Source: Collinsella sp. AF23-4AC
GTDB lineage: Bacteria; Actinomycetota; Coriobacteriia; Coriobacteriales; Coriobacteriaceae
Direction: 5' to 3'
Assembly (NCBI RefSeq): GCF_003462685.1
Contig: NZ_QRVE01000009.1
Location: forward strand, 1-64,000
DNA length: 64,000 nt
Of the stretch, positions 10,370-18,594 are shown piece after piece. Every line of letters begins with the position of its first letter. The stretch's first letter is position 1. The position numbers and the translations under genes were made by a program. A model generated the notes under the pieces. That model worked only from the letters and a program-made list of their open reading frames with translations, was not told the DNA's origin and did not search any database.

Positions 10370-11176
10370 CTACTCCTCCTCGAGGGCAGCGATGACCTCG
10401 TCGGTCATGTCCATGGTGCTGTAAACATCCTGGACGTCGTCGAGCTCCTCAAGACGGTCGATGAGGCGCTGGACCTTCTTGGCGTCGGCGCCGGAGACCT
10501 CGGTCGGGGTGGTCGGGACCATGGTGGTCTCGGAGCCCTTGACCTGGACGCCCTGCTCCTCGAGCGCCTTGGAGACAGCCATGACCTCGTTGGCAGTAGT
10601 CCAGACGATCCACTCCTCGCCGGCGTCCTCGTAGTCTTCGCCACCGGCCTCGGCAATGGCCATCATGAACTCATCCTCGTCACCGGCAGCACCGTTGGCG
10701 ATCATGGTCTCCTTCTTGGCGTTCTCGTCCAGGATCTCCTTGGCAACGACGATCTGGCCCTTGCGCTCAAACTGGAAGGCGACGGAGCCGGAAGTGCCCA
10801 GGTTGCCACCAGCGTGGGAGAAAGCGGAACGGACATCGGCGGCGGTACGGTTGCGGTTGTCGGTCAGGCAGTCGACGTAGACGGCGACACCGGCGGGACC
10901 GTAGCCCTCGTACACGATGTTCTCGTAGACGGCGGCGTCAGCACCCGAACCAAAAGCCTTGTCGATAGCGGACTTGATCTTGTCCTTAGGCATGGACTGA
11001 GCCTTGGCCTTGGCAACGGCAGCGGCGAGGCTGGCGTTGTTCTCGGGCAGCGGGTCACCGCCGAGACGGGCAGCAACGGTGATGTTGCGGCTGAGCTTGG
11101 AGAAGAGGGCGGAACGCTTGGCGTCCTGCGCGCCCTTACGATGCTTGGTTGTGGCCCACTTAGAGTGTCCGGACAT
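10370..11176 (-). CDS. yebC: YebC/PmpR family transcriptional/translational regulator
   Basis: A cytoplasmic YebC-family protein; members have been described as transcription regulators and as factors that relieve ribosome stalling at proline-rich runs. The canonical start MSGHSKWATTKHRKGAQDAKR, the central YEGYGPAGVAVYVDCLTDNRNRT block and the C-terminal domain are all present. At 268 residues it is 15-25 longer than usual, with an acidic C-terminal end. GGAG lies upstream of the ATG. It appears to be transcribed alone with its own terminator. Confidence 0.95.
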   Translation of the reverse strand: MSGHSKWATTKHRKGAQDAKRSALFSKLSRNITVAARLGGDPLPENNASLAAAVAKAKAQSMPKDKIKSAIDKAFGSGADAAVYENIVYEGYGPAGVAVYVDCLTDNRNRTAADVRSAFSHAGGNLGTSGSVAFQFERKGQIVVAKEILDENAKKETMIANGAAGDEDEFMMAIAEAGGEDYEDAGEEWIVWTTANEVMAVSKALEEQGVQVKGSETTMVPTTPTEVSGADAKKVQRLIDRLEELDDVQDVYSTMDMTDEVIAALEEE

Positions 11177-11341
11177 ACGTGTCTCCTATCGGTTTCGACC
11201 TAAAGCCCAGCGCAGATGCTCGGGCAATATAAACAAACGTCGTTATGATATACCTACTGGCCTGCGAGATAAACCCCAAAATGAAGGCGTCGTGATGATG
11301 CCACCCTTTGATGCAAAGTAACCTGATCCCAATGCACCAAG

Positions 11342-13525
11342 TTAGGACCAGAGGAAGTCGCTGCGGGTGACGGTGGCGCCGATGGCGAAGGGCATGCAGG
11401 CGATGGCCGGATACAGGTAGCGCATGTAGGTCGAGCCGTTGCACGGGCCAATCAGGCACACAGCGAGCACGCCCAACAGCGGCACCCAGATCGCCAGCGC
11501 ACGCCATGAATGACGACGCAGCAGGTAGACCACCACGGCGATCATGATCCACACATAGGTGGCCGAGCTCATGGTGAGCGAGATAAACGGGATGCGTTGC
11601 ACCGCCACACGGTATAGGTTGATCAGATGGTCACACCAGCGCACCACGTTGCTGTCAACCGGATGGAAGTCGAAGTACTTGAGATTATCGGGGCGCGCCA
11701 TAATCTCGGCACTGCGTGCCGTGCTGTAGACCCATGCATCGCGCGCGCTCGGATAAAAATAACCATAGTAGTTATTGATAAGCGCCGAGATATAGCACTC
11801 GGGATCCTTCTTAAACATCTGAGCCCATACCTCAAAATAGGCATCGATGTCCTCCTGCGAGGCGTACTCGTTAAAGCAGTTCTTGACGGCATCGGACTTG
11901 TCGGGGTTGTAGCGGCGACCCAGGTTCTCGTACTTGAGTACGCGATCGATCACGGCACGCTCTTCGTCGGTCACCAAACCGTCGCAAGGAGCCTCCACGA
12001 TGGTGCCGTCCTCCTTAACCGTGGGGTTGACGCCCGAGTTGAGGCCGTCGTGCTTTTGGACGAAACGAGCCGTCTGCTGGAACGGGATCGAGAGGATTTC
12101 GCGCTTGGAACCAGGCGTGATATCGTGCGCCGGCATAAAGACCTTGGTGAAGTACATATTAGAGGCAAGGCAGAGCGCGAGCACCGCGAGAACGCCAACC
12201 CAGCGGAAACGCGGGATGGCGCCCGAAGGCGCAGCACCAGTCTGCTTGGCTGCACGACGAGCCACATGCACGTCCCATACGCAAAACGCCGCCGCGATTA
12301 CGCATGCCGCCAGGGGAAACACAAGGCCGCCGTTGCGCAGGAACGTGGAACCCATGGCGCCCAGAGCGAGCAGCAGCCAGTCGTGGCGCGCAAAGAGCAC
12401 AGGGGCTTTCTCGCCCGCTCGCTCGACATTGGCATCACGACGGGGCAAGCCACATGCCACGAGCTTGACGGTCTGTACCAGCAGCACCAAAAACGCGTCG
12501 GCAAAGAGCACGTCTTTGGTGAGCAGGGCCGCGTAGTTGGAGCACATGGGCATAAACGCAAAGAACAGCAAGATCACGCCGCGGACCGGCAGGCTCACGC
12601 CCAGTTTGCGCAGCGACGAAATGGAATAGGCCATACAGGCGGCCGTGATGACAAATTGAGCGCAGGTATAGATGATGAGGCCCGCGTTAGCGCTGTTGAA
12701 CAGCGAAAGCCCCAGCTGAACGCACGAGCCAATAATGGCCGTGTGCACTACGGGATGATGCCCGTTGAGCAGCACGTTGGGGTTGAGTAGGCGCAGGTAG
12801 TCGCTCGTGCCGTTGGGATAGTTAAACCACTGGCGAATCTGCGCGCCCGTATCTCCCATAAAAAGGCCAGGCAGCGAAGCGATGAGCGTGGGCGCCCAGG
12901 CGATCATAAGCACCAGGAAGGGCCCGGCAAAGGGATGGACCGAGAGCACGGCGTGAGTCACACGCCATACGCGGCCAAAGTGCGCCTCGGAAAACGGAAT
13001 GCGCCGAGAGCTCAGCCAATCTAGACACTCAAAGGCAAGGTAGAAGGCAACGACCGCCAAGAGCATCCAGCCCGCGCCGCCAATCCAGGCGCAGATGATG
13101 CGGGCTTTGTCGCCAAGGACAATCTCGGCCGAGTCGGTGAGATCGTAGCTGCGGCCGAACACCATGCAGATGGCGAAGAACAGCGACGGCAGAATGATCG
13201 ATGGACGCCAGGTGTCGCCACGGCCAAAGAACACGTAGCGAAACGGCAAGGTGAGCAGGCAGGCAAGCGCAAGCAGCATGACCGCGTCGGTATGACCGGC
13301 AAACGAGAGAAGCACCTCATAGCACACGTACAGCATACCCGAGGCTTTGGGGTCAATCGCCAAGACTGCGTTGCTCGATACCGGGGCGGGATCGATGGAA
13401 AACGCCGTGGTCGCCAACAGCGCGAGCAAAAATGCGATGAGCGTCTGCTTGGCGGGGTAGCGCTTAAACCAGACGATGCGGGCAGCGTCGCGCGCAGCCG
13501 TTGTGGAGAGATCGGAATCCTTCAC
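11342..13525 (-). CDS. Large polytopic membrane protein (DUF6020-like)
   Basis: A 727-residue protein with about 13 hydrophobic segments. A soluble extracytoplasmic insert of about 150 residues lies around residues 480-630 (HDGLNSGVNPTVKEDG, RYNPDKSDAVKNCFNEYASQED). The layout (SLPGLFMGDTGAQIRQWFNYPNG, LLNGHHPVVHTAIIGSCVQLG) resembles DUF6020/GT-C-like proteins that Coriobacteria carry in several copies, possibly glycosyltransferases for surface polymers (inference). The start is GTG with AAAGG about 11 nt upstream. A REP-like element lies 22 nt upstream of the start. Confidence 0.7.
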   Translation of the reverse strand: MKDSDLSTTAARDAARIVWFKRYPAKQTLIAFLLALLATTAFSIDPAPVSSNAVLAIDPKASGMLYVCYEVLLSFAGHTDAVMLLALACLLTLPFRYVFFGRGDTWRPSIILPSLFFAICMVFGRSYDLTDSAEIVLGDKARIICAWIGGAGWMLLAVVAFYLAFECLDWLSSRRIPFSEAHFGRVWRVTHAVLSVHPFAGPFLVLMIAWAPTLIASLPGLFMGDTGAQIRQWFNYPNGTSDYLRLLNPNVLLNGHHPVVHTAIIGSCVQLGLSLFNSANAGLIIYTCAQFVITAACMAYSISSLRKLGVSLPVRGVILLFFAFMPMCSNYAALLTKDVLFADAFLVLLVQTVKLVACGLPRRDANVERAGEKAPVLFARHDWLLLALGAMGSTFLRNGGLVFPLAACVIAAAFCVWDVHVARRAAKQTGAAPSGAIPRFRWVGVLAVLALCLASNMYFTKVFMPAHDITPGSKREILSIPFQQTARFVQKHDGLNSGVNPTVKEDGTIVEAPCDGLVTDEERAVIDRVLKYENLGRRYNPDKSDAVKNCFNEYASQEDIDAYFEVWAQMFKKDPECYISALINNYYGYFYPSARDAWVYSTARSAEIMARPDNLKYFDFHPVDSNVVRWCDHLINLYRVAVQRIPFISLTMSSATYVWIMIAVVVYLLRRHSWRALAIWVPLLGVLAVCLIGPCNGSTYMRYLYPAIACMPFAIGATVTRSDFLWS

Positions 13526-13546
13526 AGTCCAAAGAGCCTTTCTAGA

Positions 13547-13600
13547 AACCTGCCAAAAAGGGACAGGTTTATTTTGGCAGGTTTTATCTGGGAAAACGTT
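13547..13600 (+). repeat. REP-like element (plus orientation)
   Basis: The full element on the plus strand: CCTGCCAAAAAGGGACAGG, then TTTTGGCAGG, then TTTTATCTGGGAAAACG. It lies 22 nt upstream of the GTG of the 727-residue membrane protein, so it would be in that gene's leader. Confidence 0.8.
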
Positions 13601-13625
13601 ACGGTTCTGTCATCGTTGCCCAGCG

Positions 13626-13662
13626 AACCACCACAAAGGCGCCTGTCCCCTTTGTGGTGGTT
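13626..13662 (-). repeat. REP-like hairpin overlapping the lgt stop codon
   Basis: Perfect 14-nt arms (13626-13639 and 13649-13662) surround a GGGGACAGG-type core. The minus-strand element begins inside the TAA of lgt (13661-13663). The arm sequence (AACCACCACAAAGG) differs from the CCTGCC subtype but the GTCCC core and position are the same. Confidence 0.75.
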
Positions 13663-14482
13663 AGGCGTCGAGGTAGATGCGCTGGGGCTGGTTGCGGCGA
13701 CGAGCAAAGATGATGAGCGCCAGGCCCGCGATTACGAGTGGCAGACTCAACAGCTGACCCATGGTGATGACGCCGCCCAGCAGATAGCCCAGCTGCGCAT
13801 CGGGCACGCGCACAAACTCAATCAAAAAGCGAACGATGCCGTAGCCCATCACGAACACGCCCATAAACGTGCCCTGGGGCAGCAGCGGTTTTTTGCGGCT
13901 GAGCACCTGCAGAATGCAAAAGAGCACGATGCCCTCAAGAAATGCCTCGTAGAGCTGGGAGGGGTGACGCGGCATATCGCCCGCGGTGCCACCGAAGACC
14001 ACGCCCCAGGGCAGATCGGTCGGCTTGCCCCACAGCTCACCGTTGACAAAGTTGGCACAACGGCCCAGGCACAAGGCCAGCGGCGCGCCGATGACGGCAA
14101 GGTCGGCAATGGTCCAGGCGTCGAGCTTATACATGCGGCACACGATGATGCCGCCGATAATGCCGCCGACCAGGCCACCGTGGAAGCTCATGCCGCCCTC
14201 GTTGGTGGCAAAGATCTCGAGCGGGTGCGCCCAGTAGTAGCCATCACCGTAAAAGACGACGTAGAACAGGCGCGCACCGATGATAAGGCCAAAGACCACG
14301 CCGACCACGACGCTCGTCAGGTCATCAATCGTAATGTCGAAGCCCCAACGACGCTGCGTGCGGTACATAACGACCGTCGTGAGCAGAGCGCCGACCACGT
14401 AGGCCAGGCCGTACCAGTAGATGGTGATGGGGCCCGCCGAGATCGCGACAGGATCAAGCATATGGTAGAAGTCGTTGAGCAT
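13661..14482 (-). CDS. lgt: Prolipoprotein diacylglyceryl transferase
   Basis: Integral membrane enzyme that transfers diacylglyceryl from phosphatidylglycerol to the lipobox cysteine of prelipoproteins. Signature residues are visible: HGGLVGGIIGG (catalytic His) and GRCANFVNGELWG (the Lgt motif GRxxNFxNxExxG). Seven hydrophobic segments are present. The start at 14482 (MLNDFYHMLDP, 273 residues, family-normal) has GGAGGG 5 nt upstream; the longer frame to 14542 lacks this. The substrate-binding lipoprotein at 40.6 kb is one likely client. Confidence 0.95.
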   Translation of the reverse strand: MLNDFYHMLDPVAISAGPITIYWYGLAYVVGALLTTVVMYRTQRRWGFDITIDDLTSVVVGVVFGLIIGARLFYVVFYGDGYYWAHPLEIFATNEGGMSFHGGLVGGIIGGIIVCRMYKLDAWTIADLAVIGAPLALCLGRCANFVNGELWGKPTDLPWGVVFGGTAGDMPRHPSQLYEAFLEGIVLFCILQVLSRKKPLLPQGTFMGVFVMGYGIVRFLIEFVRVPDAQLGYLLGGVITMGQLLSLPLVIAGLALIIFARRRNQPQRIYLDA

Positions 14483-14591
14483 GTCGACCCTCCTACTCCC
14501 TACATACAAATGCGGCCGCGGGCCTTGCGCTCGCAGCCGCATATTTGGGCGTAACGTCTATGCGGAGTATGCCGTCCGCAGCTTTCGCATC

Positions 14592-14870
14592 TTAGAACGG
14601 CGCATACTCGTCGTACAGGTCGTCGGTCTCACCGGAGGCATTGACCTGCTCCACGCGGGTAACGCCGGGCACATGCTCCTTCAGGATGCGCTCAATACCC
14701 ATGGACAGGGTCAGCGAGCTCATGGGGCAGCCGGCGCAAGCGCCCTGCAGCTCCAGTTTGACGACGCCCTCGTCGTCAACGCCCACATACTCCATATCGC
14801 CGCCGTCGGCCTGCAGGTTGGGGCGAATCTCTTCAAGAACCTTCTTAAGCAGCTCTTCGTTAACAGCCAC
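14592..14870 (-). CDS. NifU-like C-terminal domain Fe-S protein
   Basis: A 92-residue stand-alone NifU C-terminal domain, expected to carry an Fe-S cluster and deliver it to target proteins. The CxxC pair (C45, C48) is in LQGACAGCPMSSLTLSMGIERIL. The N-terminal LEEIRPNLQADGGDMEYV is the family hallmark. It lies between lgt and the dCMP deaminase gene on the same strand, with gaps of 109 and 170 nt, so it is possibly separately transcribed. Confidence 0.92.
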   Translation of the reverse strand: MAVNEELLKKVLEEIRPNLQADGGDMEYVGVDDEGVVKLELQGACAGCPMSSLTLSMGIERILKEHVPGVTRVEQVNASGETDDLYDEYAPF

Positions 14871-15040
14871 AGGGGCTCCTTTCTCACAATAACGCGGGCA
14901 CGCCCGCGGACAGGGGCTATGTTACTACAGCCATGTACCCGCTTAGGCGCCAGCCATGCGTGCGGACACGACTTTCACGAGCGGTCAATTTGGGACGGGT
15001 CTCTTTTGGCTGTTTTGCCGCCAGCTGGCGTTGCCACGCG

Positions 15041-15565
15041 CTACTGCTGAGCCTGCCCCTCGGTGCCGATGTGAACATCGACGATAACCTGGCGGTAGCT
15101 GATGCCGCAGGAGTCGAGGATGCGGCGGCTGATGCGTCCGTCATCGGTGTCGGCGTACTTGTTGTCCAGGTAGACAACCTCGCCCACGCCCACCTGCGCC
15201 AAAATCTTGGCGCAGTCGTGGCACGGGAACAGCGTGACGTAGACCGTGGAACCCTCAAGATCTTTGAGCGAGCCACGGTAGTTGAGCACGGCGTTTGCCT
15301 CGGCATGCACCACGTAGTTGTGCTTGTCCTGCAACGGGTCGTCGCTCGTGCCCCACGGGAAAAAGTCGTCGTTGAGCGCCGAGGGCGTACCGTTGTAGCC
15401 CACCGAAAGGATGCGGTGGTTGGTGCTGGCGATGCACGCGCCCACCTGCGTGTTGGGGTCCTTACTGCGGCGCTGCGCGGCGATGGCCACGCTCATAAAG
15501 AACTCGTCCCAGCTAATGACGTCCAGGCGCTTGCCTGACGAAGTTTGATGAAGATCGTCCGACAT
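15041..15565 (-). CDS. dCMP deaminase family protein
   Basis: A zinc-dependent cytidine/deoxycytidylate deaminase converting dCMP to dUMP for thymidylate synthesis. Zinc ligands and the catalytic Glu are in VVHAEANAVLNY (HAE) and FPCHDCAKIL (PCxxC). The N-terminal WDEFFMSVAIAAQRRSKDPNTQVGACI is typical. The start at 15565 (MSDDLHQTS, 174 residues) has GGAGGTG 7 nt upstream; the upstream in-frame Met at 15601 does not. Confidence 0.92.
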   Translation of the reverse strand: MSDDLHQTSSGKRLDVISWDEFFMSVAIAAQRRSKDPNTQVGACIASTNHRILSVGYNGTPSALNDDFFPWGTSDDPLQDKHNYVVHAEANAVLNYRGSLKDLEGSTVYVTLFPCHDCAKILAQVGVGEVVYLDNKYADTDDGRISRRILDSCGISYRQVIVDVHIGTEGQAQQ

Positions 15566-15647
15566 GGCAGACACCTCCGTAATCGCAATAGTTTGACCCA
15601 TTGTAGCAGGTGAAAGGTGGGCGTTTGTCCCACCGGCGCCCTCACAT

Positions 15648-16499
15648 TTACACGCGGCGGGGCTTTTGGTTGATGCGGTAGAGCTCGGCGAGACCCCGCA
15701 GCGTCAGCGCGTCGTCTACCGTCATGCTGTGGCCGACCAACGCCGCGAGCGCCTCGGCGTCGTCGCCGGTAATGACGATGGGCACGCTGCCCTCCCCCGC
15801 CGCCTTGGTCGAGCGCATCTCGGCTAGCACCATGTCGAGCATGCCGTCGATGCGGGCCACCTCGCCCAAGACCACACCCGAGCGCATGGCCTCGCGCGTG
15901 TTGCGACCGATCACATGCGTGGGCGCCGAGGGCTCGACCTGTGGCAGACGCGCCGCAGCGGCCGAGAGCGAGCGAGCGCCAAGCGCCAAGCCCGGCGCGA
16001 TGACGCCGCCGACAAAGGTACCGTGCGCGTCGATGACCTCGATATTGGTCGTCGTGCCCAGGTCGATCACGATGCACGGAGAGCCGTAGACGGCACGGGC
16101 CGCCACGGCGTCGGCGATGCGGTCGGGGCCGATCTCGGCCGGGTCGTCGTAGTGGACGGGCATGCCGGTCTTGAGGCCCGGCCCCACGGTGAGCACGCGC
16201 CCCGTGCAGGTGCGGGAAAGCGCCGCCTTCCACGGGCGCTCGAGCGCCGGCACCACGCAGCTCAGCACGGCCGCCGTGGGCACGAGCGCGCCGGGCATGC
16301 CCGCATCGGCCGCCAGCGCGGCCATGACTTGAGCGAGACGCATACGCGCTTCGTCGGCCGTAATGCTCGACGGCGTCGTGATCTCGCACGTCGCAAGCGG
16401 ACATTCCTGCGCCGCGGCCGAATCCTCGGCAAACAGGCCAAAGCGAATGAACGTGTTGCCCACGTCGACCGTCAATATATATGCGCACCCATTAAGCAT
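15648..16499 (-). CDS. coaX: Type III pantothenate kinase
   Basis: The first step of coenzyme A synthesis, phosphorylating pantothenate; the type III enzyme is an ASKHA-fold kinase. Visible motifs are phosphate-1 TVDVGNTFIRFGLF at the N-terminus, GPDRIADAVAARAVYG (Asp-Arg of the substrate site) and the DLGTTTNIEVID second phosphate motif. AAAGGAG lies 9 nt before the ATG at 16499, giving 283 residues. It is 82 nt upstream of the dCMP deaminase gene and may be cotranscribed with it. Confidence 0.93.
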   Translation of the reverse strand: MLNGCAYILTVDVGNTFIRFGLFAEDSAAAQECPLATCEITTPSSITADEARMRLAQVMAALAADAGMPGALVPTAAVLSCVVPALERPWKAALSRTCTGRVLTVGPGLKTGMPVHYDDPAEIGPDRIADAVAARAVYGSPCIVIDLGTTTNIEVIDAHGTFVGGVIAPGLALGARSLSAAAARLPQVEPSAPTHVIGRNTREAMRSGVVLGEVARIDGMLDMVLAEMRSTKAAGEGSVPIVITGDDAEALAALVGHSMTVDDALTLRGLAELYRINQKPRRV

Positions 16500-16691
16500 C
16501 GTCGGCGCTCCTTTCGTCTGCCCAGCAGTATATCGCCTACCTAAACCAGTCATCCCAAAATGACTAGCTTGCGGCTATACTGGTGCGCGGTCGCGCGCGA
16601 GCTCACGCGGCGGCCCTTGGTAACCCGACTTCCCGCGCCGTATCCGTAACGGCGCTCCCGGGGGAAGCGGATATACGCAAAGGAGTTTTAT

Positions 16692-18395
16692 ATGAGCAAT
16701 CCCTCGAACCGCGCTTCGATGCGCGGGCAACTCACGCTGCGCGGCGTCGTCATCGGCGTCCTTGGTTGCGTGATCATCACGGCAAGCTCGGCCTACACGG
16801 CCCTCAAGATGGGCGCACTCCCCTGGCCGATTATTTTCGCTGCTGTCATTTCGCTGTTCTTCCTGAAGCTCATGGGCAACGCCAGCCTCAACGAGGCCAA
16901 CGTCACCCACACCATCATGTCCGCGGGCGCCATGGTCGCCGGCGGCCTGGCGTTTACCATCCCGGGCGCCTGGATGCTGGGCTATGCCGACCAGATCAGC
17001 TGGCTCGACATGTTTATCGTAGCACTCGCCGGCACCATCTTGGGCCTTCTCGCCACGGCACTCATCCACCGTCACTTTATCGTGGACGCCGCGCTGGAGT
17101 TCCCCACCGGCAACGCCGCAGCTCAGACCCTGCGCGCCACCGAGGCCGGCGGCAAGACCGGCAAGCAGCTCTTTGGCTCCATGGCCATCGCAGGCATCTA
17201 CAGCGTGCTGCGCGACGCTCTGGGCGTGGTGCCCAGCATGCTGTGCACGCTCAATATCCCCGGCGTGACCTTTGCTATCTACAACTCGCCCATGTTGCTG
17301 TCCATCGGCTTTTTGGTGGGCTTCGCCCCCGTCGCGTTCTGGTTTGCCGGCGCGCTGCTGGGCAACTTTGGCATCATCGTGGGCGGCACCACTGCCGGTC
17401 TGTTCGACGTTGTGACTGCGCAGGGCATCGTCAAGTCCCTGGGCATGGGCCTTATGATGGGCTTTGGCGTCGCCGTCGTCCTCAAGGACATCCTGCCGCA
17501 GGTCGCCGGTATCGTCCGCGGCCTCGCCGCCGACAGCTCCACCGACACCGACGAGCAGTCGCTCATCTCGGGCTCCCTTAAGCTCGACGCCGGTATCATC
17601 GGCCTGGGCGCTGCCGCCATCGCCGTGATCATCGCCATCGTGCTCGACCTTGGCCCCGTTCCGGCCGTCATCGTGACGCTGTTCACCTTTGTCACCACCA
17701 TCATGAGCGCGCAGAGCTGCGGCCAGACAGGCATCGACCCCATGGAGATCTTTGGCCTCATCGTTATGCTCATCGTGGCCGCCTTTGCACAGATCGCGCA
17801 GGTCAAGCTGTTCTTTATCGCCGGCATCGTAGCCGTGGCGTGCGGCCTTGCGGGCGACGTCATGAACGACTTTAAGGCCGGCGCCGTGCTGGGCACCAAC
17901 CCGCGTGCGCAGTGGATCGGCCAGGCCATCGGCGGCATCGTGGGCGCCCTGGTCGCCGCAGCCGTCATGGTCGCGCTCGTCACCGCCTATGGTCCGGACG
18001 CCTTTGGCCCCGACAAGAGCTTTGTTGCCGCGCAGGCAAGCGTCGTCGCCACCATGGTCTCGGGCATCCCGAGCGTGCCGTGGTTCGCAGGTGGCTTTAT
18101 CGCCGGCATCGTCATGTACTGGCTCGGCATTCCGGCCATGATGATCGGCCTGGGCGTGTACCTGCCGTTCTACATGTCACTCACGGCATTCCTGGGCTCC
18201 TGCGTCAAGCTCGCCTACGACAAGTGGTCCGCCCACCGCGACGCCACCGCTGGTCTTTCTGACGAGGAGAGGGCTGCCAAGGACGCCGCCTTCCAGGAAC
18301 AGGGCCTGGTTGTCGCCAGCGGCCTGCTCGGCGGCGAGTCCATCGTCGGCGTTATCCTGGCGTTTGTCTCCGTGGGCTTAAGCCTGCTGGGCTAA
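16692..18395 (+). CDS. OPT family oligopeptide transporter
   Basis: A proton-coupled transporter of the OPT superfamily (oligopeptides or metal-chelate complexes; the substrate cannot be read from the sequence). The 567-residue product is almost entirely hydrophobic, with about 14-16 segments. OPT-typical motifs are present: NEANVTHTIMSAGAMVAGGLAF near the N-terminus, HFIVDAALEFPTGNAAAQTL, and the glycine-rich repeats of the second half. AAAGGAG precedes the ATG. A strong terminator follows 42 nt after the stop, so it is monocistronic. Confidence 0.9.
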   Translation: MSNPSNRASMRGQLTLRGVVIGVLGCVIITASSAYTALKMGALPWPIIFAAVISLFFLKLMGNASLNEANVTHTIMSAGAMVAGGLAFTIPGAWMLGYADQISWLDMFIVALAGTILGLLATALIHRHFIVDAALEFPTGNAAAQTLRATEAGGKTGKQLFGSMAIAGIYSVLRDALGVVPSMLCTLNIPGVTFAIYNSPMLLSIGFLVGFAPVAFWFAGALLGNFGIIVGGTTAGLFDVVTAQGIVKSLGMGLMMGFGVAVVLKDILPQVAGIVRGLAADSSTDTDEQSLISGSLKLDAGIIGLGAAAIAVIIAIVLDLGPVPAVIVTLFTFVTTIMSAQSCGQTGIDPMEIFGLIVMLIVAAFAQIAQVKLFFIAGIVAVACGLAGDVMNDFKAGAVLGTNPRAQWIGQAIGGIVGALVAAAVMVALVTAYGPDAFGPDKSFVAAQASVVATMVSGIPSVPWFAGGFIAGIVMYWLGIPAMMIGLGVYLPFYMSLTAFLGSCVKLAYDKWSAHRDATAGLSDEERAAKDAAFQEQGLVVASGLLGGESIVGVILAFVSVGLSLLG

Positions 18396-18436
18396 GCTGA
18401 GCAGCTGCTCGACGGCAACCATATTGCCTACGACTT

Positions 18437-18476
18437 GCCCGGTCGGTAGCTTTTGCGGCTGCCGACCGGGCTTTTT
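18437..18476 (+). terminator. Intrinsic terminator after the OPT transporter
   Basis: A fully paired 14-bp stem with one G.U (18437-18450 with 18458-18471) and a 7-nt loop is followed by CTTTTTAT. Confidence 0.93.
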
Positions 18477-18482
18477 ATACCA

Positions 18483-18528
18483 ACGCAAAGAAAGGCCGGC
18501 GCGCTGCATTTAACAGCGCGCCGGCCTT
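18483..18528 (-). terminator. Intrinsic terminator of the surface-protein gene
   Basis: A perfect 15-bp stem (18492-18506 with 18514-18528) has a 7-nt loop. On the minus strand it is followed by TTTCTTTGCGTT. It serves the 1,153-residue surface protein. Confidence 0.88.
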
Positions 18529-18594
18529 ATCGTTTGGCTAACGAGACGGTCCCGTTATGAATTGAAGTTCGTTGCAGAAACTACGCTCGAAACG